Shown: positions 45,766 through 53,076 of the stretch, piece after piece
Position numbering within the stretch: the first letter of the stretch is position 1
Layout: each line of letters opens with the position of its first letter
Origin: Microvirga sp052115485
GTDB lineage: Bacteria > Pseudomonadota > Alphaproteobacteria > Rhizobiales > Beijerinckiaceae
Assembly (NCBI RefSeq): GCF_052115485.1
Contig: NZ_JBFRGU010000001.1
Span: 868,001-932,000 of the forward strand
Length of the DNA stretch: 64,000 nucleotides
Reading direction: 5' to 3'
The notes under the pieces: model-generated
What the model was told of the DNA's origin: nothing
What the model saw: the letters and a program-made list of their open reading frames with translations, nothing else
The model's database searches: none
Made by a program: the position numbers and the translations under genes

Positions 45766-46172
45766 TCGCCCAACGGCGTCAAAGCCGCGCGCAGCTCATC
45801 GGGAATGCGCACGGCGCGCCCACCGCGAACAGCGGCAACGGTGACCTCAGCCGACACCAACACATCGTCGCCCCGGCGCACTTCCTGAGCCAACGTCATC
45901 GAAGCCCCGCGCATTTCCTTCGGACGCGTGACGATGGTGAGAACATCATCCATCAGCGCCGCTCCTCGAAAATCGATGGTCATCTTTCGGACCACGAAGG
46001 CGAGCCCGCCCATATCGGCGTGAAGATCCGACTGCGCCACCTCGACCGCCCGCAACAACTCCGTGCGCCCTCGTTCCATGAAGCGAAGGTAGCTCGCGTG
46101 ATAGACGCGGGCCGAGAAATCCGTGTCTTCGTAGTAGACGCGGATGGGGAGGATGTGCGCGCCGTTTTGCAT
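45762..46172 (-). CDS. ybgC: Tol-Pal-associated acyl-CoA thioesterase YbgC
   Basis: Hotdog-fold thioesterase acting on acyl-CoA. I chose ATG 46172 (136 aa); the 55 extra residues of the open frame (LWGGVRGGGADP, SPPQGGRGLGG) are translated repeat. The active-site Asp is in RVYYEDTDFSARVYHASYL; FMERGRTELL is the conserved helix start. The gene is near, but not inside, the tol block. Its last codons come from repeat A3. Confidence 0.9.
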   Translation of the reverse strand: MQNGAHILPIRVYYEDTDFSARVYHASYLRFMERGRTELLRAVEVAQSDLHADMGGLAFVVRKMTIDFRGAALMDDVLTIVTRPKEMRGASMTLAQEVRRGDDVLVSAEVTVAAVRGGRAVRIPDELRAALTPLGD

Positions 46173-46200
46173 GTGGCCGGAAAGGTTAGGCCAAGCACCA

Positions 46201-46311
46201 CCCAGCCCTCTCCCCCCTTGTGGGGGAGAGTTGGAGAGGGGGGTGTCGGCGCAAGCGTGATCAGGATCAGCACCCCCACCCCTAACCCCTCCCCACAAGG
46301 GGGAGGGGGAT
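46201..46311. repeat. Dispersed CT-rich inverted repeat, family C
   Basis: Between ybgC and ruvB. Two arms face each other: CCCTCTCCCCCCTTGTGGGG and CCTCCCCACAAGGGGGAGGG, around an inner GTCGGCGCAAGCGTGATCAGG. It is the translated N-terminal extension of ybgC. Related blocks at 20294-20496 and 48088-48110. Confidence 0.7.
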
Positions 46312-46323
46312 TGGTCACGCTTC

Positions 46324-47370
46324 TCACGCATCCTCATCCCCTCCGAACAACCCGAACTGCGCCGTCTCGCGCGCGGGCTCCGGCATGCCGAGATGGCGGA
46401 AGGCGTGGGGGGTCAGAATGCGGCCGCGTGGAGTGCGCTGCACGAAGCCCTTTTGGATCAGATAAGGCTCGATGATTTCCTCAATCGCGTCGCGTGGCTC
46501 GGAGAGTGCTGCCGCGATGGTTTCGATGCCGACCGGGCCTCCGCCGAAGGAGAGCGCGATGGTGGTGAGGTATTTGCGATCCATCTGATCAAGGCCGATG
46601 GGGTCCACGTCGAGCAGACGCAACGCCTTGTCCGCGAGTTCTCGGGTGACGATGGCGGCGTCATCCACGATGGCGAAATCGCGCACGCGGCGCAAAAGGC
46701 GGCCCGCGATGCGCGGAGTTCCACGTGCACGACGGGCGATCTCGTTCGCACCGTCTTCGCTCATGCCGATACCGAGCACCCGCGCGCCTCGGCGCACGAT
46801 CAATTCGAGTTCTTCGACCGTGTAGAATTCAAGCCGGATCGGAATGCCGAAGCGGTCGCGCAACGGCGTGGTGAGAAGGCCCGCGCGGGTGGTTGCACCA
46901 ACAAGCGTGAATTTCGGCAGTTCGATCTTCACCGAGCGCGCGGCAGGGCCTTCGCCGATGATCAGATCAAGCTGGTAATCCTCCATCGCGGGATAGAGAA
47001 TTTCCTCCACCGCCGGATTGAGACGATGGATTTCGTCGATAAAGAGTACGTCGCGTTCTTCGAGGTTCGTCAGCTGCGCCGCGAGGTCGCCTGCTTTTGC
47101 GATCACCGGACCGGAGGTCGAGCGGAAATTGACACCAAGTTCCCGCGCCACGATCTGCGCCAGCGTCGTCTTGCCGAGGCCCGGCGGGCCAACGAACAAC
47201 ACGTGATCAAGCGCATCGCCCCGCGATTTCGCCGCGTTGATGAACACCTGCAAATTCGCCCGTGCGGCTTTCTGGCCCGTGAAATCGTCGAGCGCCAACG
47301 GGCGGAGCGACGTTTCAATATCGTCCTCGCGCTTTTCGGGGGTGAGCAGGCCGCCACGGGGACTGGTCAA
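46324..47370 (-). CDS. ruvB: Holliday junction DNA helicase RuvB
   Basis: Hexameric AAA+ motor that drives branch migration with RuvA. 348 aa from TTG 47370 (AAGG about ten bases upstream). Walker A GPPGLGKT is at 61-68, Walker B LFIDEIH near 110, sensor ATTRAGLL and arginine-finger PLRDRFG follow, then the winged-helix C-terminus (RTPRGRILTPHAFRHLG). It follows ruvA after 78 bp. Confidence 0.95.
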   Translation of the reverse strand: MTSPRGGLLTPEKREDDIETSLRPLALDDFTGQKAARANLQVFINAAKSRGDALDHVLFVGPPGLGKTTLAQIVARELGVNFRSTSGPVIAKAGDLAAQLTNLEERDVLFIDEIHRLNPAVEEILYPAMEDYQLDLIIGEGPAARSVKIELPKFTLVGATTRAGLLTTPLRDRFGIPIRLEFYTVEELELIVRRGARVLGIGMSEDGANEIARRARGTPRIAGRLLRRVRDFAIVDDAAIVTRELADKALRLLDVDPIGLDQMDRKYLTTIALSFGGGPVGIETIAAALSEPRDAIEEIIEPYLIQKGFVQRTPRGRILTPHAFRHLGMPEPARETAQFGLFGGDEDA

Positions 47371-47448
47371 AGAATCTTACCTTTCAAAGGCCGAAACATC
47401 TGGACGAAATCTCTTGCAAAACCGACTTCTGCATCTCTCGGAAAATGC

Positions 47449-48066
47449 CTATCTCGCCAATTCCTTCAACCCCAACCGGATCAGCGTCTTTGCCTCAGGC
47501 GCCTCTCCTGCCTGCTTCAAAGCGGCGGCGATGGCGGCAGAGGCCTGAGCCTGCGGATAGCCGAGATTGACGAGAGCGGAGACCGCGTCGGTCACCGGCG
47601 CAGGAGCGCTTCTGTCCTCGACGGAGTCCGACAAACGGATCAGCGCCGGATCGACGCCGGAGAAGGCGGGGACCTTGTCCTTCAATTCGGACACGATGCG
47701 CTGAGCGAGTTTCGGCCCGACGCCGGGGCCACGAGCGACCGTCGCCTTGTCACCGGTGGCGAGTGCATTGGCGAGGGTCGCCGGATCGAGCACGGAGAGA
47801 ATGCCGAGGGCAACCTTCGCGCCGACGCCCTGCACGCTCTGGAGCAGGCGGAACCATTCGCGCTCCGCATCCGACCGGAAACCGAACAGGCGGATCATAT
47901 CCTCGCGGACATGGGTTTCGATGGACAGAGAAGCAGCCTCGCCGGTTGGGGGCAGGTTCTGCAGGGTGCGCGAGGAGCAATGGACCACATAGCCGACGCC
48001 TTGAACGTCGACGATCACGAAATCCTCGCCGTAGGAATCGATGATGCCCTTGAGTTTACCGATCAC
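47449..48066 (-). CDS. ruvA: Holliday junction DNA-binding protein RuvA
   Basis: 205 aa from GTG 48066 (GGAAGG upstream). MIGKLKGIIDSYGEDFVIVD is the N-terminal OB domain; LLQSVQGVGAKVALGILS holds one helix-hairpin-helix, and VARGPGVGPKLAQRIVSEL the second; the C-terminal helical domain (LVNLGYPQAQASAAIAAALK) contacts RuvB. Confidence 0.95.
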   Translation of the reverse strand: MIGKLKGIIDSYGEDFVIVDVQGVGYVVHCSSRTLQNLPPTGEAASLSIETHVREDMIRLFGFRSDAEREWFRLLQSVQGVGAKVALGILSVLDPATLANALATGDKATVARGPGVGPKLAQRIVSELKDKVPAFSGVDPALIRLSDSVEDRSAPAPVTDAVSALVNLGYPQAQASAAIAAALKQAGEAPEAKTLIRLGLKELAR

Positions 48067-48087
48067 GTTCGACCTTCCTCCTGGTCA

Positions 48088-48110
48088 CTCTCCTCTCCTT
48101 GTGGGGAGGG
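48088..48110. repeat. Small CT-rich fragment of family C
   Basis: CTCCTCTCCTTGTGGGGAGG just upstream of ruvA. A short stem CCTCTCC/GGGGAGG; probably a remnant of the elements at 46201 and 20294. Confidence 0.45.
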
Positions 48111-48184
48111 AAAAGAGCGTCATATCCTGCGTACGATCCCCGATCTGCTTCGCATCGGGGATGATGATTGTGGTTCTGTAACAC

Positions 48185-48685
48185 CTAAAACCTGGCCGCC
48201 AAAGCGCGTGCCTTGCGGTGGTGAGCATGGGCGATGGCGATGGCCAGCGCATCCGCCGCGTCCGCCTTTTTCGGGTCAGCCTTGGGCAGCAGCACCTTCA
48301 CCATGGCGAGAACCTGATTCTTCTCCGCATGGCCGACACCGACCACGGTCTTTTTCACTTGGTTCGCGCCATACTCTGCCACAGGCAACCCGTGCAGCGC
48401 CGGAACGAGCAGCGACATGGCGCGGGCCTGGCCAAGTTTCAGGGTCGCTTGCGCGTCCTTGTTGACGAAGGTTTCCTCCACGGCGACCTCGTCGGGGGTC
48501 CAGGTTGTGACCACTTCCGTCAGCTTGTCGTGAAGTTGCTTGAGCCTCAGCGCGAGGGCGAGATCACCGTCCGACGTGACAACCCCACAGGCGACATATG
48601 ACAGCTTCGTCCCCTCGATGGTGATGATGCCCCAGCCGGTGTTTCGCAGGCCGGGATCGAGGCCGAGGATGCGGATACGTTCCAT
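48185..48685 (-). CDS. ruvC: Holliday junction endonuclease RuvC
   Basis: Resolves Holliday junctions. ATG 48685 gives 166 aa, the normal size. Metal ligands: Asp in ILGLDPGLRNTGWG (residue 8), Glu in VAVEETFVNKDAQ, and the KKADAADALAIAIAHAHH region near residues 137-154. The SD (GGGGAGAGGGG) lies in one arm of a 27-bp perfect inverted repeat that fills the gap to yebC. Confidence 0.95.
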   Translation of the reverse strand: MERIRILGLDPGLRNTGWGIITIEGTKLSYVACGVVTSDGDLALALRLKQLHDKLTEVVTTWTPDEVAVEETFVNKDAQATLKLGQARAMSLLVPALHGLPVAEYGANQVKKTVVGVGHAEKNQVLAMVKVLLPKADPKKADAADALAIAIAHAHHRKARALAARF

Positions 48686-48693
48686 GAAAAAGC

Positions 48694-48822
48694 CCCTCTC
48701 CCCGAAGCGGGAGAGGGTGGCCCTCGCGTTCAGCGAGGGTCGGGAGAGGGGGCGTGCCGCCCAAAACTCTCCCCTCTCCCGGCTCACTTCGTTCGCCACC
48801 CTCTCCCGCTTCGGGGAGAGGG
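48694..48822. repeat. 27-bp perfect inverted repeat filling the yebC-ruvC gap
   Basis: Arms 48694-48720 and 48796-48822 are exactly complementary (CCCTCTCCCCGAAGCGGGAG...). The 75-bp centre also contains opposed segments (CCCTCGCGTTCAGCGAGGG; GGGAGAGGG with CCCTCTCCC). In the yebC-to-ruvC direction the last arm covers the ruvC SD. Confidence 0.85.
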
Positions 48823-48830
48823 AATGCGTC

Positions 48831-49577
48831 TTACCCGGCCATCTTTTGCATCAGCGCATCGGAAAGCTCGAAATTGCCGTAGACGTTCTGAACGTCATCG
48901 TGCTCTTCCAGCGTTTCCATCAGCTTCATGAGCTTTTCGCCGGTCTCGTCATCGACAGGGACCGGCGTCTGCGGCTTCCAGACGAGTTTGGAGGCTTTGG
49001 GTTCGCCGAATTTCTCTTCGAGCGCTTTGGTGACCTCGTTCAGCGAGGTCTGTTCGCAATAGATCTCGTGACCGTGCTCGGAGGACGCGACATCCTCGGC
49101 GCCCGCATCGATCGCAGCGTCCAGCACCGCGTCGGCATTGCCGACTTCCGGCCCGAACTCGACGAGACCGACCCGGTCGAACATGAAGGAGACCGCGCCG
49201 GTCTCCGCCAGATTGCCGCCACTCTTGGTGAAATAGGAACGGATGTCGGAAGCGGTACGGTTGCGATTGTCCGTCATGGCCTCGACGATAACGGCCGCGC
49301 CGCCGGGGCCGTAACCCTCGTAGCGGATTTCTTCGTAGTTCTCGCCCTCGCCCCCGACCGCCTTGTTGATGGCGCGCTGGATGTTGTCCTTGGGCATGTT
49401 CTCCGCGCGGGCCGCGAGAATGGCGGCGCGCAGGCGCGGGTTCATGTTGGGATCGGGCATGCCCATCTTGGCTGCGACGGTGATTTCGCGTGCCAGCTTG
49501 GAGAAAACCTTGGAGCGCACCGCATCCACCTTACCCTTGCGGTGCATGATGTTCTTGAACTGGGAATGTCCGGCCAT
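48831..49577 (-). CDS. YebC/PmpR family protein (TACO1-like)
   Basis: 248 aa; MAGHSQFKNIMHRKGKVDAV is the family start, and YEGYGPGGAAVIVEAMTDNR is the second signature block. Bacterial members are reported as transcription regulators or as translation factors relieving polyproline stalls; the latter is favoured by the mitochondrial TACO1 homologue. Often next to ruvABC, as here. CGGAGG lies just before the ATG. Confidence 0.93.
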   Translation of the reverse strand: MAGHSQFKNIMHRKGKVDAVRSKVFSKLAREITVAAKMGMPDPNMNPRLRAAILAARAENMPKDNIQRAINKAVGGEGENYEEIRYEGYGPGGAAVIVEAMTDNRNRTASDIRSYFTKSGGNLAETGAVSFMFDRVGLVEFGPEVGNADAVLDAAIDAGAEDVASSEHGHEIYCEQTSLNEVTKALEEKFGEPKASKLVWKPQTPVPVDDETGEKLMKLMETLEEHDDVQNVYGNFELSDALMQKMAG

Positions 49578-49698
49578 GGGGCCTCCGCGTTCGCGACCGA
49601 GGGCGTGCAGTCGCCCGTCAGGCCGCGGATGTTGACGATATCCGGCTTATAAAACGGTGTTGCGTCAAAGGGAAAGCCCCCGGAGGACGTCAGCCGGT

Positions 49699-50367
49699 TC
49701 AAATTCCGAACCAACTCGTCAGCCCCGCTCGGATCAGATGATACGACGCGCCCAGAACCGTGGCGGTATAGGCGAGCCCCGCCAGCCCGATGAGATAACC
49801 GACGATCAGGAAGTATCCGTCCTCTTCCATGATGGCGATGGAGGCGATCACAAGAGCGATGGAGGGCGGGAAATTGGTGCCGGGAAAGGGAATCAGAACC
49901 GAGAGCGCGGCAAGGAAGGCAAAGAGCCCCGCGGCCCTGTCGCCTAACGGGCCGAACAGGAAAAGGAGACGGGGCCGGCAAAAGCTCTCAAGCCATTTGA
50001 GCCGCGGTTCGGCCAGATCGATGACCTTTTTGAACGTCGCCACCGAGACCGACCGGCGCATGATGAAGCCGGGCAACCAAGGTTGCGAATGGCCGAGCAT
50101 CATCTGGGTCCCGAAGATCAGGACCGGCGCCCCCACGATGCCGGCGATCCCCGGAGGGGCCGGGACGCAGTTCGGAAGACTGAAGAGAATCAACACGAAG
50201 CCAAAGGCGCGTTCGCCGAAAGCCTGGATGATCTCACCTATCGTGACCTTCTCGCCCTCGGCGTTGTCGATCACGGCCCGCAGGACTACCGAGGCACTCT
50301 TGTGCTCGAGGGCGGCTCGGTGGCCATCGCCATGCGGTTCGCCCGTGGGCACTTCCTGATAATTCAC
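49699..50367 (-). CDS. ExoD-family membrane protein
   Basis: 222 aa from GTG 50367 (GGAG seven bases upstream); the longer open frame is unsupported. Soluble N-terminus, then helices in FGFVLILFSLPNCVPAPPGI (the Pro-rich ExoD motif), LPGFIMRRSV, GLFAFLAALSVLIPFPGTNF and a final pair. In Sinorhizobium ExoD affects exopolysaccharide and alkali tolerance; here I claim only the family. Confidence 0.85.
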   Translation of the reverse strand: MNYQEVPTGEPHGDGHRAALEHKSASVVLRAVIDNAEGEKVTIGEIIQAFGERAFGFVLILFSLPNCVPAPPGIAGIVGAPVLIFGTQMMLGHSQPWLPGFIMRRSVSVATFKKVIDLAEPRLKWLESFCRPRLLFLFGPLGDRAAGLFAFLAALSVLIPFPGTNFPPSIALVIASIAIMEEDGYFLIVGYLIGLAGLAYTATVLGASYHLIRAGLTSWFGI

Positions 50368-50431
50368 CGTCCCACTCCGTTCCCGGCCAAGATGGCGATG
50401 GAGGCTCCCAGCGCCAAGGGGCGGCGGGGGG

Positions 50432-51253
50432 TTAGTCCCAGAAACGAGGCCAACTTTCCTCAAGATGCGGGCCGAGCCGCAAGGCGGCAACGCGCACGGC
50501 AAGACCCGTCCGGTCATCCGTCTCGACCGCGATGCCTGACAAAGTCCCTTCGCCAAGGGCTGGTTCCATGCGCGGCCCCGGCGTTTTCTGAAGAAAGCGG
50601 CGGATCGATTCTTCTTTCTGCATGCCGAGAACGGAATCGTAGTCCCCACACATGCCCGCATCCGACATGTAGGCCGTCCCATGGGCCAGAACGCGATGAT
50701 CCGCCGTCGGTACGTGAGTGTGGGTGCCCACGACGAGGCTCACGCGCCCGTCGAGATGATGGCCCATCGCCTCCTTCTCGCTGGTCGCTTCCGCATGGAC
50801 ATCGACGATGATGGCGTCAGCCACTTGAGCCAGTGGACAGGCCTCGATCTCGCGATCCACGGCGGCAAAGGGATCGTCGAGTGCGTCCATATAAAGACGG
50901 CCCATCACATTGATGACGAGGACGCGCTTGCCGCTCACTGTGTCGATGAGGTTCGCACCGCGTCCTGGCGTTCCCGCTGGGAAATTCACAGGCCGCAGCA
51001 GGCGCGGCTGGCGCTCGATGAAGACGAGGGTCTCGCGCTGATCCCAGCTATGGTTGCCGAGTGTCACCGCGTCCGCACCCGCGCTCAGGACCTCATCGCA
51101 GATCGCCTCGGTGATACCGAAACCACCCGCCGCGTTCTCGCCGTTGATGACGACGCAATCGAGCTTCCAGCGCTCGCGCAAGCCGGGCAGACGCTCGATC
51201 ACCGCGTTGCGGCCAGGGCGTCCGACGATATCGCCGAGGAAGAGAAGGCGCAT
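50432..51253 (-). CDS. YmdB-type metallophosphoesterase (TIGR00282 family)
   Basis: 273 aa; di-metal site motifs MRLLFLGDIVGRPGR (Asp 8), INGENAAGGFG, TLGNHSWD and DVHAEATSEKEA (Glu ligand), then VGTHTHVPTAD. Bacillus YmdB hydrolyses 2',3'-cyclic nucleotides; the alphaproteobacterial role is not established. AAGGACTTCCC precedes the ATG. It starts 10 bp after the 5-FTHF cyclo-ligase stop. Confidence 0.9.
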   Translation of the reverse strand: MRLLFLGDIVGRPGRNAVIERLPGLRERWKLDCVVINGENAAGGFGITEAICDEVLSAGADAVTLGNHSWDQRETLVFIERQPRLLRPVNFPAGTPGRGANLIDTVSGKRVLVINVMGRLYMDALDDPFAAVDREIEACPLAQVADAIIVDVHAEATSEKEAMGHHLDGRVSLVVGTHTHVPTADHRVLAHGTAYMSDAGMCGDYDSVLGMQKEESIRRFLQKTPGPRMEPALGEGTLSGIAVETDDRTGLAVRVAALRLGPHLEESWPRFWD

Positions 51254-51262
51254 GGGAAGTCC

Positions 51263-51847
51263 TTAGAGAGAAGCTGTTCGGATCAGTTCGTTTTCGGTGA
51301 CGATGATGTTGAGTGAGCGATCGTGGTCCTCGGCGGGGACCTGCTCGATCTCCTGCGTGCCAAAGGCGAGACCGATGGTGAGGAGCGGGTGATGGCGTTC
51401 CAGCATGGCGATGGCGCGGTCGAAATGGCCTTTGCCATAACCGATGCGCCCGCCTTGCCTGTCAAAGGCAGCGAGAGGCATGAGAAGGGCCTTGGGGAAA
51501 ACTTCCGGTGTATCGGGGCTGGGCTCGTGGACGCCGAAGCTGCCCTTGATGAGGGGATCATCTGGCTGCCAGACGTGAAAGCTCAGATGGGGATGGCGAG
51601 TCCGAGACAAAGCCACGGCCTGGCCGCGCGCGATCAACCCTTCGATCAGAGGGCGCGGATCAACCTCGCTGCGAATCGGCCAATAGGCGCCGACGGGCGC
51701 TATATCGCGCAACTCGGGAAGAGCGAGCGCCCGTTCCGCAATGCGGCGAGCAGCGTCTCGGCGCACGAACTCACCCAACGCATCGCGGCGGGCGAGGGCC
51801 ACGCGGCGAAGCTGTTCTTTCGTCTCGGCGAGAGAGGGAGAAACCAT
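51263..51847 (-). CDS. 5-formyltetrahydrofolate cyclo-ligase
   Basis: 194 aa from ATG 51847 (no obvious ribosome site; the remainder of the open frame translates the 6S RNA). Catalyses ATP-dependent return of 5-formyl-THF to 5,10-methenyl-THF. VSPSLAETKEQLRRVALARR is the ATP-binding start, and PLAAFDRQGGRIGYGKGHFD is the G.GKG.YD-type signature. Lies right after the 6S RNA, as in E. coli ssrS-ygfA. Confidence 0.92.
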   Translation of the reverse strand: MVSPSLAETKEQLRRVALARRDALGEFVRRDAARRIAERALALPELRDIAPVGAYWPIRSEVDPRPLIEGLIARGQAVALSRTRHPHLSFHVWQPDDPLIKGSFGVHEPSPDTPEVFPKALLMPLAAFDRQGGRIGYGKGHFDRAIAMLERHHPLLTIGLAFGTQEIEQVPAEDHDRSLNIIVTENELIRTASL

Positions 51848-51870
51848 TGGGATTAGCGCGGAGCCACAAA

Positions 51871-52037
51871 AGCCGTCGGAGAAGCGATCCCGGGAACCTA
51901 CATAAGTAGGTGGGCGCCGTGTGTCCCGGTCCACGGACCGGGTCAGGGACAGCTCCCTAAGGATCGTTAAGGCCCCGGGGAAATGAACTCCTAACGCGCC
52001 CCGCAGCCCCGCCTTGTCTATGTAGTGACGATGGCGG
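51871..52037 (-). ncRNA. ssrS: 6S RNA
   Basis: About 167 nt on the minus strand between zapA and the 5-FTHF cyclo-ligase gene, the classical 6S locus. In transcript sense the sequence contains GGGGCGC and GGCGCCC arms that enclose GTTAGGAGTTCATTTCCCCG and further hairpins (AGGGA/TCCCT; CCCGGTCC/GGACCGGG), the closed-bubble pattern of an open-promoter mimic. Towards the 3' end ACCTAC-TTAT-GTAGGT forms a small hairpin followed by TCCCGGGATC. The ends are approximate. 6S binds RNA polymerase with the housekeeping sigma factor in stationary phase. Confidence 0.75.
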
Positions 52038-52075
52038 TCGGGGGGAAGGGGAAAGTTGGCACGACACGCCCCCTT

Positions 52076-52212
52076 CGTCATTCCGGGGCGCGTAGTGAAC
52101 CCGGAACCCATAGCCGCCGCGAGCTACAGAAAGAGGCGTTATCCTAGGCGATTCTTTCTTCTTAGACAGCGTTTATGGGTTCCGGGCTCGCCTGCGGCGC
52201 CCCGGAATGACG
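52076..52212. repeat. 137-bp long inverted repeat, family B copy 1
   Basis: Ends CGTCATTCCGGGGC and GCCCCGGAATGACG are exact complements; the inner part has AACCCGGAACCCATA and TATGGGTTCCGGGC arms. A copy of the same length lies at 58564-58700. It lies between the 6S RNA and zapA and could limit transcription from zapA into ssrS. Confidence 0.85.
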
Positions 52213-52224
52213 GAGCGGGGAGTG

Positions 52225-52593
52225 TCACCCCTGCGCCGGAGCGTTCAGGCTGCGCGCCAAACGCTCGATGCGCTCGGCGGCCTTGCCGATCCCCTCCGCC
52301 AAACGCGCTTCGATGAATTGGGAACGCTCGTCGCCCGCATTGGCAAGGGAATGGAGTTGCGAGAGCTGCTCTTCGGCGGCCGCGAGTTTCCTCTTTGTCT
52401 CGGCCATTTCATCCGCGATGGTAATGGCAGCCATGACGTGAAGGCGCATATCGCCGATTTCGCCGAAGGCCGCCCGCATCTCTTCGATCTTGGCATCGAG
52501 CGACGCCGCCAGGCCTTCGAGATGCCGTTCCTCACCGTCGGCGCAGGCGATCCGGTAAGATCGGCCCGCAATCGATACGTTGACCTGAGCCAT
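52225..52593 (-). CDS. zapA: Cell division protein ZapA
   Basis: 122 aa; stabilises FtsZ rings. MAQVNVSIAGRSYRIACADG is the conserved N-terminus, and a long C-terminal coiled coil (AETKRKLAAAEEQLSQLHSL) follows. Start overlaps the DUF4164 stop by one base (TGATG) and GGAGGAAGG is in front, so the pair is coupled. Confidence 0.92.
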   Translation of the reverse strand: MAQVNVSIAGRSYRIACADGEERHLEGLAASLDAKIEEMRAAFGEIGDMRLHVMAAITIADEMAETKRKLAAAEEQLSQLHSLANAGDERSQFIEARLAEGIGKAAERIERLARSLNAPAQG

Positions 52594-52886
52594 CAGCCTT
52601 CCTCCAACGCGAGTTCGCCGGCACGAGCGAGAACACCATGGATCGCTCCCATGGCCTGGCGGACGCGCTCGCCGATATCTTCGGTGGCCGTCTCGTATCT
52701 GTGCAGGCTCGTGAGAGCGCCATCGAGCTCGACGGCAAGGCGGGCCCGGTCGTCCTGCATGATCTGGAGTTCGGTTTCCAGGTCGCCGCGCCGTTTCTCG
52801 GCCTCGAGACGGCGCGAGACTGAGGCCTCGAGCAGGCCTACGGCGCTCTCGAGTCGCTTCAACGCATCGTCAAGGGTGGGAGCCAT
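52593..52886 (-). CDS. DUF4164 small coiled-coil protein
   Basis: 97 residues, almost entirely a predicted coiled coil (LKRLESAVGLLEASVSRRLE to MQDDRARLAVELDGAL). Directly upstream of zapA with a 1-bp overlap. Members of this family sit at this position in Hyphomicrobiales; a role in division like that of ZapB is a reasonable guess but has not been shown here. Divergent from tkt (190-bp gap). Confidence 0.8.
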   Translation of the reverse strand: MAPTLDDALKRLESAVGLLEASVSRRLEAEKRRGDLETELQIMQDDRARLAVELDGALTSLHRYETATEDIGERVRQAMGAIHGVLARAGELALEEG

Positions 52887-53076
52887 TGCACCTCCGGGAA
52901 TCGGTTAACGACACTAGGGCGCTCAGTGCCGACCGGCAACGGTCTGAAGTTCAAACGCTCGGTCAGAAGTCACCTCAAGTCTTTGACTCGCCCCTGCCCC
53001 GTGTTAAGGAGCGCACGCCTTTTCCCGACACACGCGGCCCAAGAGGGTCGCCCTCAAGACTTGTGGATCAAGAGCC

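Noticed and set aside
46173..46337. N-terminal extension of YbgC
   Set aside because: The extra residues (LWGGVRGGGADP, SPPQGGRG) are translated CT-rich repeat; the family starts at ATG 46172.
46393..48465. Open frame of 690 codons on the plus strand
   Set aside because: Antisense to ruvB, ruvA and ruvC; composition is that of a shadow frame.
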